IMG/VR virus record: IMGVR_UViG_3300025120_000695
Span: 1-21,060 of that record
DNA: 21,060 nucleotides
Origin: a virus
Direction: 5' to 3' (one strand)
Notes under the pieces: model-generated
Database searches by the model: none
The model's input: only the letters and a program-made list of their open reading frames with translations
Told to the model about the DNA's origin: nothing
In this document: in pieces, positions 1 to 7,063 of the stretch
How the letters are laid out: each line of letters opens with the position of its first letter
How positions within the stretch are numbered: the first letter of the stretch is position 1
Position numbers and translations under genes: made by a program

Positions 1-66
1 TATTGCCTTGGTAAAAATGGGCAAGTTAGGTTTGGCAACAAGGCAACTTGGCTTGGGGTAGAGTAA
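1..66 (+). CDS. possible C-terminal end of an upstream gene (partial)
   Basis: The first frame of the window is open from base 1 to a TAA at 64-66 and would encode the last 21 residues of a protein, ending in NKATWLGVE. I do not recognise it. A second frame is also open from base 2 to a TAG at 59-61, so the frame choice is uncertain. The case for either is only that the stretch is open and lies before the promoter region. Confidence 0.3.
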   Translation, partial: YCLGKNGQVRFGNKATWLGVE

Positions 67-106
67 GTTTTGGAGATTAAATATGTTAATAAATATTATA
101 TTATCT

Positions 107-140
107 TTGCATTAGATTAATTTAACTTTTGTTATATTTG
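107..140 (+). promoter_or_regulatory. putative Bacteroidota-type promoter before the leader
   Basis: The sequence TATATTTG at 133-140 fits the Bacteroidota sigma-A -7 consensus TANNTTTG. A TTG at 107-109 can serve as the -33 element, with a 23-nt spacer at the long end of the accepted range. Transcription would start about 5 nt beyond the box, close to the ATG at 145. The element is seen directly; its activity is inferred. Confidence 0.5.
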
Positions 141-144
141 TAAT

Positions 145-210
145 ATGTTAGTTGCGGACAAAAAGATATTTTTAATAAATGCCTATTGGAAAAGAAACGC
201 AACTTCTTAA
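145..210 (+). CDS. 21-codon leader peptide frame ending inside a terminator hairpin
   Basis: A short frame starts at ATG 145, 4 nt after the -7 box at 133-140, and stops at TAA 208-210. The product would begin MLVADKKIFL and end KRNATS. Its last third runs through the left arm and loop of the terminator hairpin at 181-225, and its stop lies immediately before the right arm. A ribosome on this frame would therefore interfere with hairpin formation, which is the geometry of a translation-coupled attenuator. Given the promoter spacing, the mRNA could be leaderless. No homologue is known to me, and 21 codons can be open by chance, so confidence is limited. Confidence 0.35.
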   Translation: MLVADKKIFLINAYWKRNATS

Positions 211-225
211 CCGATAGGCTTTTTT
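181..225 (+). terminator. intrinsic terminator or attenuator before the helicase gene
   Basis: GCCTATTGG at 181-189 pairs with CCGATAGGC at 211-219 (nine pairs, one G-U), followed by six T at 220-225. An inner stem AAGAA (192-196) with TTCTT (204-208) extends the hairpin. It lies directly before the helicase ATG at 231 and overlaps the 3' end of the 145-210 leader frame. It either ends a short RNA made from the promoter at 133-140 or attenuates expression of the downstream operon. Confidence 0.75.
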
Positions 226-230
226 ATTTT

Positions 231-1757
231 ATGGAGAAAAACTTAATACACATTTACAACACTATTCATTATGAACACGCTATTAGAGTGTTTAAGGCAT
301 CCGATAAATCTATTGGCACTAGAAACGCTAAAGAATTAGAGGTTCAAAAAAACTTTTACTTTACATATAATTTAAATGAAACTTTTGATTTTGCTCTATT
401 CAACACTAAAATAGGGATGTTTCACATTATAAAAAATGATACGTTTCTTACGCCTTTCGATATGCTATGTAAAATAAAACACAACAACTGTGTTCTACCC
501 GCGTTTTATGAAATAGAATTACTTATAAAAAAATCAAAAATACCTTTTATTCGTGTTGCAAGTGATTATTTTAAGGTGTTAGAGGACAATGAATTGATTG
601 GATATAATAAGTCGGAGATTAGGCAAGACTATGGAAAGGATGTATTTGATGTCATAAAGTCTTATGATAAATTTGGTGTTTTTCCCGATAACATAAACTA
701 TAAAGAAAGTATAGGTAATATGTTAAATACGTATCACAGACCTATGAATAAGGCTTTTAGTGGCGAAAAAATAGAATGGGGGGATGACAGAATTAAGTGG
801 TCTATGTCTATGTTATCGCATATTTTTGGGGATATGTTAGATTTAGGTATTGAATATGTGCAACAATTATGGTGTAATCCCAAACAGATGTTACCTATAT
901 TGGTTTTAGCGTCGGTAGAAAGGCAAACGGGTAAAACAACGTTTAGTAATTGGCTAAATAGTATTTTGGGCGACAATCACGTATCTTTAGGGTTGGAGGA
1001 TATGAAAGGCGATTTTAACCATTTCTTTGCCGAAAAACTATTAGTATCAATAGAGGAAACGCAAGATGAATCGCATAAACTAGTAAATAAACTAAAAAGA
1101 ATTAGTACAACTAGTAAAATGCTAGTAAATCCTAAAGGAGTTAAGCAATATGTTGTAGATTTCTACGGAAAATTAATAATTCTTACAAATTCGCCCGATA
1201 ATTTCTTAAAAATAGATGATGAGGAAATTAGGTTTTGGGTAATGAATATTCCTACACTAGTTGGTAAGGGAAATCATAATATTGTAGAGGATTTAGAAAA
1301 GGAAATACCATTTTTCTTAAACTTTCTAGAAAACCTACCTATGCAAGAAAAAAGGTCTAGAATGTGGTTTCATCCAAGTGAGATTATTACAAGCACGTTA
1401 GAAAAGGTACAAAAAGAAAGTAAAAACAGTACGGTAAAAGATTTAATTTATTTATTTGAAAATGACTTGTATGACGAAATGGTAGTTTCGGGGAGGTCGG
1501 AAATGTATTTTAATGCAACGGATATTAAAGATAAATATTTTAGAAATAACAACTTAGTTACAAGGAATTATTTAAGTGGTGTTTTAGATGATTTAACAGA
1601 TAAAGGTTTATTGAATAGTTCGGATAAAAAGATAAAATATATGCCTACTATTGGGGATATGTCAGCGCAAAGGGTTGGAAAGTGTTATTGGCTATCATTA
1701 CAAGGCGATGATTTAAAAGAAGCGGTTCTTGATAATGATGATAATTTATTCTTTTAA
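231..1757 (+). CDS. SF3-type phage helicase / primase-helicase, DUF5906-like
   Basis: This is probably the replicative helicase of the phage, an ATPase that unwinds DNA at the replication fork. With the start at ATG 231 it has 508 residues. The ATPase core is visible: Walker A ERQTGKTT with the lysine near residue 235, a Walker B-like LLVSIEE around residues 270-276, and an SF3 motif C region LIILTNSPDNF with its asparagine near residue 320. A conserved EEIRFWVM follows, which may carry the arginine finger. The roughly 200 residues before Walker A show no primase motif I can recognise; in relatives this part carries a primase or a linker. The frame is open upstream to a TTG at 186, but that would put 15 codons inside the terminator hairpin at 181-225, so ATG 231 is preferred. 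The following small gene starts 2 nt after the stop. Confidence 0.85.
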   Translation: MEKNLIHIYNTIHYEHAIRVFKASDKSIGTRNAKELEVQKNFYFTYNLNETFDFALFNTKIGMFHIIKNDTFLTPFDMLCKIKHNNCVLPAFYEIELLIKKSKIPFIRVASDYFKVLEDNELIGYNKSEIRQDYGKDVFDVIKSYDKFGVFPDNINYKESIGNMLNTYHRPMNKAFSGEKIEWGDDRIKWSMSMLSHIFGDMLDLGIEYVQQLWCNPKQMLPILVLASVERQTGKTTFSNWLNSILGDNHVSLGLEDMKGDFNHFFAEKLLVSIEETQDESHKLVNKLKRISTTSKMLVNPKGVKQYVVDFYGKLIILTNSPDNFLKIDDEEIRFWVMNIPTLVGKGNHNIVEDLEKEIPFFLNFLENLPMQEKRSRMWFHPSEIITSTLEKVQKESKNSTVKDLIYLFENDLYDEMVVSGRSEMYFNATDIKDKYFRNNNLVTRNYLSGVLDDLTDKGLLNSSDKKIKYMPTIGDMSAQRVGKCYWLSLQGDDLKEAVLDNDDNLFF

Positions 1758-1759
1758 TT

Positions 1760-1924
1760 ATGATATTAAAACTAAAAAATATAAAATTAATTAAGACGGA
1801 ATATGGAAATGATGTCGTTATAAAACAAATAGAGTTAAGAAATGACGACGGAAAATTCATAAAACACATCAAATTAGATAATGATGTTGTTAGAGTATTA
1901 CATAATAGCAAAATAAAATTATAA
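1760..1924 (+). CDS. hypothetical protein, 54 residues
   Basis: A 54-codon frame begins 2 nt after the helicase stop and ends in TAATG, where its stop overlaps the ATG of the methyltransferase by one base. The product starts MILKLKNIKLIK, is rich in lysine, isoleucine and aspartate, and looks like a small mixed alpha/beta protein with no signal peptide, membrane segment or cysteine. The exact fit between two real genes and the stop-start overlap support it as a translated member of the operon. I do not recognise the family. A role in replication or DNA modification is suggested only by its neighbours. Confidence 0.7.
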   Translation: MILKLKNIKLIKTEYGNDVVIKQIELRNDDGKFIKHIKLDNDVVRVLHNSKIKL

Positions 1925-2817
1925 TGGAAACAAAAAACATAGATTTATTTGGAAACGTAGTAATAACAAACCCATTATTAAGGGATAAGTTTATTGAGCC
2001 ACCTTTTAGTATTCTAGATACAAAAAGCGGTAATTGGCAAAAAAGAAAAAAGTTGTGGAAAAGAATAGGTATGAAATCCGAGGTTGGTAGGGATGCAACT
2101 ACTTTTAATATGAAAGATTGGGCGGATAAAAAAAGGGAACAAGGTTTAAAAGGGCATAAATTACCTAGTGACACTAGTATATTTGACCCCGCTTTATGTG
2201 AGGTTTTATATCATTGGTTTGTGCCTAAAGGCGGTACTATATTAGACCCTTTCGCGGGTGGTAGTGTTAGGGGTATTGTTTCTAATTATTTAGGATATAA
2301 ATATACGGGAATAGATATAAGAAAAGAACAAGTAGATAGTAATTACGAACAGGCAAAAGAAATATTAAAGGACGAATCACATTCAGCACCTATATGGATA
2401 GTTGGGGATGCGGATAAATCATTAGACTTACTACCAAAAGACCAAAAGTTTGATTTTGTTTTTAGTTGCCCGCCTTATGCGGATTTAGAGGTTTATTCGG
2501 ATTTAGAAGGAGATATTTCTAATATGAATTACGATGATTTTATGATAGCGTATAGTAGCATTATCAAAAAAAGTATATCTTTGTTAAAAGAAGGAGGTTA
2601 TGCTTGTTTTGTTGTTGGGGAGGTTAGGGACAAGAAAGGTAATTACATAGGCTTTGTACCCGATACTATAAAGGCGTTTCAAAATGCGGGTGTTGGATAT
2701 TATAACGAGGCTATATTGTTAAATTCAATTGCAAGTGCGAGTATGCGTGCTAATGGTAATATGAAAAGCAAAAAACTTGTAAAAATACATCAAAATGTTT
2801 TAATATTCAAAAAATAA
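1924..2817 (+). CDS. DNA methyltransferase (amino-methyltransferase, phage type)
   Basis: This is an S-adenosylmethionine-dependent DNA methyltransferase of 297 residues. The SAM-binding motif I is ILDPFAGGS at residues 106-114, followed by YTGIDIRKEQ (motif II-like). The catalytic motif IV is SCPPY at residues 181-185, of the (D/N/S)PP(Y/F) type used for exocyclic amino methylation of adenine N6 or cytosine N4. Motif I precedes motif IV and a motif X-like segment (LCEVLYHWF) precedes motif I, a gamma-like order. The N-terminal stretch PPFSILDTKSGNWQKRKKLW resembles other phage orphan methylases. No restriction enzyme partner lies beside it, so it is probably an orphan enzyme protecting phage DNA or marking it. 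Target sequence and methylated base cannot be read from the protein. Confidence 0.88.
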   Translation: METKNIDLFGNVVITNPLLRDKFIEPPFSILDTKSGNWQKRKKLWKRIGMKSEVGRDATTFNMKDWADKKREQGLKGHKLPSDTSIFDPALCEVLYHWFVPKGGTILDPFAGGSVRGIVSNYLGYKYTGIDIRKEQVDSNYEQAKEILKDESHSAPIWIVGDADKSLDLLPKDQKFDFVFSCPPYADLEVYSDLEGDISNMNYDDFMIAYSSIIKKSISLLKEGGYACFVVGEVRDKKGNYIGFVPDTIKAFQNAGVGYYNEAILLNSIASASMRANGNMKSKKLVKIHQNVLIFKK

Positions 2818-2822
2818 ATAAA

Positions 2823-2978
2823 ATGAAATCAAAAGGTCTAGGAGATACAATAGAGAAAATAACTAAAGCAACGGGAATAAAAAAAGTTGTTGACACGGTA
2901 AGCGAAATAACGGGAGTTGATTGCGGATGTAGTCGTAGAAAAGAAAGTTTAAATAGAAAACATCCTTACGATAAATAA
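2823..2978 (+). CDS. small conserved-looking protein with CGC motif, 51 residues
   Basis: This 51-codon frame sits between the methyltransferase and the nuclease, with a typical aataaataaaATG start and a stop 1 nt before the next ATG. The product begins MKSKGLGDTIEKITKATGIK, continues with a helical stretch (VVDTVSEIT), then VDCGCSRRKESLN and a C-terminal HPYDK. From memory, similar proteins with GLGDTIEKxTKATGI followed by a Cys-Gly-Cys and basic residues recur in flavobacterial phages and prophages. The function is unknown to me. The two close cysteines and following basic residues could bind a metal or nucleic acid, but two cysteines alone do not make a zinc finger unless it oligomerises. 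Confidence 0.75.
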   Translation: MKSKGLGDTIEKITKATGIKKVVDTVSEITGVDCGCSRRKESLNRKHPYDK

Positions 2979-2979
2979 A

Positions 2980-3321
2980 ATGTCAGAAACAAGATTACAA
3001 CAAGAAATTATAATGTGGTTTAACAACGAATATCCTTTATATAGGGGTTTATTGTGCTACAACAACAATAATTCAACGGGAAGTGTTCGGGGTGTTTGGA
3101 ATAAATTTTTAGGAATTATAAAAGGTAGGTCAGATTTAACGTTTTATTTTAACGGAAAAGCCTATATGATAGAATTAAAAACCTTAAAAGGTAGACAAAG
3201 TGAAGTGCAAAAGGATTGGGAAAAATTGATAGTAAGGCACGGGTTTACTTATATAGTAGTGCGTTCGCTACAAGATTTTAAAATAGCAATACACAAAATA
3301 ATTAATAATTTGGAATATTAA
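2980..3321 (+). CDS. VRR-NUC domain nuclease
   Basis: A 113-residue protein that is essentially one VRR-NUC domain of the PD-(D/E)XK superfamily, which cuts branched or structured DNA. The catalytic pattern is present: E9 in the first helix (LQQEIIMWF), GRSD with D52, the IELK core with E65 and K67, and Q77 in the following helix. Phages commonly carry such stand-alone VRR-NUC proteins, probably to resolve Holliday junctions or replication intermediates before packaging. It lies 1 nt after the CGC-motif gene and is the last gene before the virion operon. The -33 element of the next promoter overlaps its final codons. Confidence 0.88.
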   Translation: MSETRLQQEIIMWFNNEYPLYRGLLCYNNNNSTGSVRGVWNKFLGIIKGRSDLTFYFNGKAYMIELKTLKGRQSEVQKDWEKLIVRHGFTYIVVRSLQDFKIAIHKIINNLEY

Positions 3322-3339
3322 AAAAAAAGCATAACTTTG
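3309..3339 (+). promoter_or_regulatory. promoter of the virion structural operon
   Basis: TTTG at 3309-3312 and TAACTTTG at 3332-3339 are separated by 19 nt and match the Bacteroidota -33/-7 consensus (TTTG, TANNTTTG) very well. The portal ATG lies 17 nt after the -7 box, so the 5' leader would be only about 12 nt. This is the best promoter match I found and marks the switch from DNA-metabolism genes to head genes. Confidence 0.75.
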
Positions 3340-3356
3340 CAGACAAACATTTATAA

Positions 3357-4655
3357 ATGAAATTACTTGGGTATAATTGGCAGTTTCCACTTTGGTTTAG
3401 AAATCGCGAGGGGGAGAATTTTTACGACTATACAACCGCTAACGGTTGGTATCAATCAAAAAACAATTTAGCAATTGCACAAGAACACCCCCTACTTACA
3501 CCAGCATTATTATTTGTTGCAAAACTATTTTCACAAGCAGAATTTAAAGTTTGCAGAAAAAGTAATGGCGAAATAGCTCCAAATCATCCAATGATAGGCG
3601 TTTTAAAAAAACCAAACGCAAACCAAACACTTCCAGATTTATTAGAAAGTTTATTGTTTAGTCAATTAGCAAATGGTGTAGGCGTATTATACATTAAAAG
3701 AAATGCTTTAGTAGGAAAACCTAATTCATTATATGTTTTAGATTATCAATTAATAGAGTTTCCCGAAAATTTAGAAAAGTCTAAATTTATAAATAAAAGT
3801 CAAAACGAAAAATATTTAAACAAAGAAATTATTTACGATGAGAGTGGGGAAAACATTAAAATAAAATTAAAAGATTTATTGTTTTTTTATGATTTACCTA
3901 ATTACTTAAATGAAAATCCTTTCGATGTTAAGTCAAGGCTCGACGGCTTAAAACAGACTTTAATAAATAGTATAGATAGCGCAAAGGCTAAAAATATAAT
4001 TATAAAATCTAACGGTAAAGAATTAATTACGGGTCAAAAAGACGGATTCCCTTTAACGCCAGATGAAAAGAAAGATGTTGAAGATAGATTTAATGGAAGT
4101 TATGGGGTTGGTTATAATAGAAAAAGGGGTATTGTTACTAAAGCAAATATTAAGTGGCAATCTTTACATATTATTGCAAGGGATTTAGGACACGACGAAG
4201 GTACTAAAACGGATGCAAGTGTAATATTTGCAGCTTTACATATTCCAAATGATGTTTATTCTATTACGGGAGCAAAGTCTACTTATAAAAACGCAAACGC
4301 ATCTTTAATTAGTTATATTCAAAACGAAATGATGCCTACATTAAATAGCTTTATAGAAACTATACAACCTTTGTTTGGCGACAATTATTATTTAAAAGGA
4401 GATTATAACCACTTACCCGTTATGTTACCTAGTCTAACTATTACTTATCAAAATTTAAGCCTACAAATGAAAGCTTTAAACGATGCTAGAATGACGGGCA
4501 TTAATGACAAAGACGCTTTAGAAATGGTAGGTTTACCTAGAACATTAGAGTTAAAACCAGTTAAACCATTAAGTTCAACAGGAGAAAATCAAGAACAAGA
4601 AGAAGAAAATAACGATAATCAAAACGAAGAAAATGAGCAAAGCGGAAGTAATTAA
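3357..4655 (+). CDS. portal protein (HK97 family)
   Basis: The portal forms the dodecameric ring at one capsid vertex through which DNA enters and leaves and onto which the tail is built. The 432-residue length fits HK97-type portals. Family features include an N-terminal segment LLTPALLFVAKLFSQAEFKV, the motif HPMIGVLKKPNANQTLPDLL with SLLFSQLANGVGVLYIK behind it, and a C-terminal half with SLISYIQNEMMPTLNSFIE. The last 25 residues or so are strongly acidic and rich in Asn, Gln and Glu and are probably disordered. It opens the head operon behind the promoter at 3309-3339. The large terminase normally found just upstream is absent. The protease and capsid genes that follow support the call. 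Confidence 0.9.
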   Translation: MKLLGYNWQFPLWFRNREGENFYDYTTANGWYQSKNNLAIAQEHPLLTPALLFVAKLFSQAEFKVCRKSNGEIAPNHPMIGVLKKPNANQTLPDLLESLLFSQLANGVGVLYIKRNALVGKPNSLYVLDYQLIEFPENLEKSKFINKSQNEKYLNKEIIYDESGENIKIKLKDLLFFYDLPNYLNENPFDVKSRLDGLKQTLINSIDSAKAKNIIIKSNGKELITGQKDGFPLTPDEKKDVEDRFNGSYGVGYNRKRGIVTKANIKWQSLHIIARDLGHDEGTKTDASVIFAALHIPNDVYSITGAKSTYKNANASLISYIQNEMMPTLNSFIETIQPLFGDNYYLKGDYNHLPVMLPSLTITYQNLSLQMKALNDARMTGINDKDALEMVGLPRTLELKPVKPLSSTGENQEQEEENNDNQNEENEQSGSN

Positions 4656-4758
4656 AAATTTACAAATAACTTTATCAAAGGACGGAAATCCTGATGTTAA
4701 AAAAGTAATAAGAAAAAGATTAGAAAGCTTAATTAAAGATGAAACAATAAAAAAATAA
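4633..4758 (+). CDS. hypothetical protein, 41 residues, overlapping the portal end
   Basis: This short frame starts inside the last 23 bases of the portal gene, in a different frame, and ends 2 nt before the protease ATG. It would encode a lysine-rich helical peptide beginning MSKAEVIKNLQITL and ending in IKDETIKK. It fills the otherwise empty gap between two head genes, and overlapping starts are usual in this operon. I do not recognise it. It could be a small head-assembly factor or simply a spacer that is open by chance. Confidence 0.5.
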   Translation: MSKAEVIKNLQITLSKDGNPDVKKVIRKRLESLIKDETIKK

Positions 4759-4760
4759 TT

Positions 4761-5540
4761 ATGGAAATACCAAAAGAATTAATAGGTAAAGAGCTACACG
4801 CTTTTTTAAAAGAAAATAAAAGTGATTTAATTTATGCTAAAAAAAGCGCAATTAAAACATCTGATTCTATTTCGTCGGTTTCATTAATGGGTAACAATAT
4901 TGATGCTAAAAAAGGTTTTTCTAATGACAATAAAGATGAAATAAAAGTACGTGCAATTATAAACACAACAAATGTAATTGACAGTCACAAGGATGTTCAT
5001 TTGGACGGTATTTGGAATAAGTCTTTAAAAGAAAACAAAAACATAAAGTTTTTACAAGAACATAAAATGTCTTTTAAAACAATTATTGCAGACCGTAATG
5101 ATTTAAAAGTTTCATCTAATAATGTTTCTTGGAAAAGTTTAGGTTATGACTTTGAGGGTAAAACCGACGCACTTACTTTTGATGCTACTATAAAAAGGGA
5201 TAGAAATAAGGAAATGTTCAAAGAATATAGTGAGGGTAATGTTGATAATCATAGCGTTGGTATGCAATATGTAAAAATGGAATTAGCATTATATTCGGAA
5301 GATGAAGATTACGAGGAAGAAAAAGCGGTTTGGGATAAATATATTGATAAAATAGCTAATAAAGATGTTGCTATGAAATCAAGTTATTTTTGGGCTGTTT
5401 CCGAAGCTAAAGTTATAGAGGGTAGTGCGGTTGTAATGGGTAGTAATTCTTTTACACCAACTATTCAATCCGAAAAGCAAACAAAAGAAATAATCGAAAC
5501 AAAAGATAATGCCATAGTTGAATGGCTTAAAAATAATTAA
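4761..5540 (+). CDS. prohead protease (HK97-like, serine protease)
   Basis: The maturation protease cleaves the delta domain off the major capsid protein inside the prohead. The core of the 259-residue protein begins near residue 61 (IKVRAIINTT, VIDSHKDVHLDGIW). The likely catalytic histidine is H101 in FLQEHK and the likely nucleophile is S165 in DNHSVGM, the classic spacing and context of the HK97 prohead protease family. The first 60 residues are a lysine-rich extension and there is an acidic loop around residues 179-188. Its place between portal and major capsid protein is the expected one. The C-terminal tail after about residue 232 looks flexible and may be removed by self-cleavage, as in relatives. 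Confidence 0.88.
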   Translation: MEIPKELIGKELHAFLKENKSDLIYAKKSAIKTSDSISSVSLMGNNIDAKKGFSNDNKDEIKVRAIINTTNVIDSHKDVHLDGIWNKSLKENKNIKFLQEHKMSFKTIIADRNDLKVSSNNVSWKSLGYDFEGKTDALTFDATIKRDRNKEMFKEYSEGNVDNHSVGMQYVKMELALYSEDEDYEEEKAVWDKYIDKIANKDVAMKSSYFWAVSEAKVIEGSAVVMGSNSFTPTIQSEKQTKEIIETKDNAIVEWLKNN

Positions 5541-5590
5541 AGCCGTCATTAGACACTTTAACTAAAAGATGCAAGCCGTATAAAACACTT
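5540..5590 (+). repeat. imperfect direct repeat upstream of the major capsid gene
   Basis: Two related copies lie in the 91-nt gap before the capsid gene: AAGCCGTCATTAGACACTT at 5540-5558 and AAGCCGTATAAAACACTT at 5573-5590. Both begin AAGCCGT and end ACACTT, and the starts are 33 nt apart, about three helical turns. This could be an operator or a leftover of a duplication. No clear TANNTTTG element lies in the gap. Confidence 0.4.
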
Positions 5591-5631
5591 GTATAGAAAT
5601 GAATTAATATAAATTTTTAAAATTATTTAAA

Positions 5632-6834
5632 ATGAAAAACGAAGAAATTCAAAAAATGCTTGATGACAAGTTTAAGTCTGTACAAGACGAACTTGCAACG
5701 GCACAAGAAAATGGCGCTACTAAAGAAGAATTAGTAGAGCTTTCAAACGCTATTGAAAAAGCGGGAAACAGTTTAGAAGATTTTATTGCAAGTCAAACAA
5801 AAAATGAATTAAAAAGCTACCAAGCTCAATTTAAAGATTTTTTAGTTGAAAAAGCTAATGAAATTAAAGAAATGTTTGATAACGGTAGTGGTTCAATAGA
5901 ATTTACACCTAAAGCAGTAGCTGAAATCACAACAGGTTCAGGAACAGATGCAGTTGCTTTTCCAGCAACGGCGCACAATGATTTAGAAAACTTTAACTTA
6001 CGAAACGATGATGTATTAGTTTCTATGGCTAACGTATCTTCTAGTTCAAGTCCTGTTTTTTCTTATTCAGAATTAGAGCCAAAAGACGGAGATTACACAT
6101 TTGTAGCTGAAGGAGCAACAAAGCCACAAATTGATTTCAAATGGGTTAACCGTTTTGCGCAACCTTACAAAATTGCAGCTCACGAAATTTTAACAGAAGA
6201 AGCGGTAACGGATGTAGCTAGACTACAATCGGTTGCTAACGAATATCTTGTTAAAAAGCACGGACTTTTCAAAGCTAACAAACTTTATTTTGGAACGGGT
6301 GTAGGAAACGAGGCTGAGGGAGCTACCGTTGTTGGTAGAACTTTTGTAGCGGGAGATATGGCTGGAGCAGTAACGGATGCAAATTTTATGGATGTAGTTA
6401 ATGCGTGTATTACTGATATTTACACTACACATAACTATACTGATGAATCTAGTTATATGGCTAACATTGTATTGATTAACCCAGTTGATTTTTACTTACA
6501 ATTAGTATCTGCTAAAGACAAACAAGCTTTACCTTTATATCCACAAGCGGGATTATTTAACCAAGTTACAATTGGTGGAGTTACTATTAAGCCGTGGGAT
6601 AAAATTCCAGCAGGAAAGATTTTTGTAGCAGATATGAAAGCTATGAACGTTATTAATTATGTTCCTTTTTCTGTTCGTTTAGGTTGGATAAATGACCAAT
6701 TTATCACAAACCAATTCACAATGGTAGGTGAGTCTAGATATTTCCAGTTTGTTAAAAATTTGGACAGACAAGCATTTATCTATGATGATATTGCGACAAT
6801 AAAAACCGCAATAACAACAGCAACGTCAGTATAA
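5632..6834 (+). CDS. major capsid protein (HK97 fold, with delta domain)
   Basis: This is the shell protein of the icosahedral head. Of 400 residues, about the first 83 are a charged, helical, coiled-coil-like delta domain that acts as built-in scaffold; the linker FDNGSGSIEFTPK follows, so the protease probably cuts between roughly residues 83 and 105. The mature part shows HK97 capsid hallmarks: the E-loop region ELEPKDGDYTFVAEGATKPQ, then FAQPYKIAAHEILTEEAV, which begins the spine helix, and a P-domain ending in QFVKNLDRQAFIYDD. No separate scaffold gene is present, which agrees with a fused delta domain. The start is preceded by the A/T-rich run ttatttaaaATG. As the most abundant virion protein it would be expected to be highly expressed. 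Confidence 0.93.
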   Translation: MKNEEIQKMLDDKFKSVQDELATAQENGATKEELVELSNAIEKAGNSLEDFIASQTKNELKSYQAQFKDFLVEKANEIKEMFDNGSGSIEFTPKAVAEITTGSGTDAVAFPATAHNDLENFNLRNDDVLVSMANVSSSSSPVFSYSELEPKDGDYTFVAEGATKPQIDFKWVNRFAQPYKIAAHEILTEEAVTDVARLQSVANEYLVKKHGLFKANKLYFGTGVGNEAEGATVVGRTFVAGDMAGAVTDANFMDVVNACITDIYTTHNYTDESSYMANIVLINPVDFYLQLVSAKDKQALPLYPQAGLFNQVTIGGVTIKPWDKIPAGKIFVADMKAMNVINYVPFSVRLGWINDQFITNQFTMVGESRYFQFVKNLDRQAFIYDDIATIKTAITTATSV

Positions 6835-6851
6835 TTAAAAAATAATTTAAA

Positions 6852-7046
6852 ATGGCAAAATCAAAAAGTATTAGTACAGATAGCGGTAAATCAACAACTA
6901 AAAAAGTTGTAAAACCAACAAAAGGTATGGTTACCGTAAAATTCCTAAAAGATTTTGGGAGTTATAAAAAAAAGGATGTAGCTTCGTATAACATTACGAC
7001 TGTTTCAGCCTTAATTGATAAAAAAATCTGTGCTATTGTTGAATAG
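6852..7046 (+). CDS. small basic protein after the capsid gene, 64 residues
   Basis: A 64-residue protein starting 17 nt after the capsid stop, behind aataatttaaaATG. The first 25 residues are a disordered tail rich in Lys, Ser and Thr; the rest (MVTVKFLKDFGSYKKKDVAS, then LIDKKICAIVE) looks like a small beta domain. Similar short proteins with KFLKDFGxYKKGDV occur behind capsid genes in other phages, as far as I recall, without a firm function. A head accessory or completion role is inferred from position. It resembles the small protein at 8301-8492 in design. Confidence 0.75.
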   Translation: MAKSKSISTDSGKSTTKKVVKPTKGMVTVKFLKDFGSYKKKDVASYNITTVSALIDKKICAIVE

Positions 7047-7063
7047 TATATAAAACAAGTGAT

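Noticed and set aside
102-109. A second TANNTTTG element, TATCTTTG
   Set aside because: No TTG lies 17-23 nt upstream and no start codon with a useful frame follows at a suitable distance; AT-rich DNA gives such matches by chance.
186-230. Extension of the helicase gene to a TTG start at 186
   Set aside because: The extra 15 codons lie inside the terminator hairpin and its T run, and the ATG at 231 directly follows it.
1924-2817. Complete restriction-modification system
   Set aside because: Only the methyltransferase is present; the neighbouring VRR-NUC protein belongs to a family of structure-specific nucleases and is not a known restriction partner.
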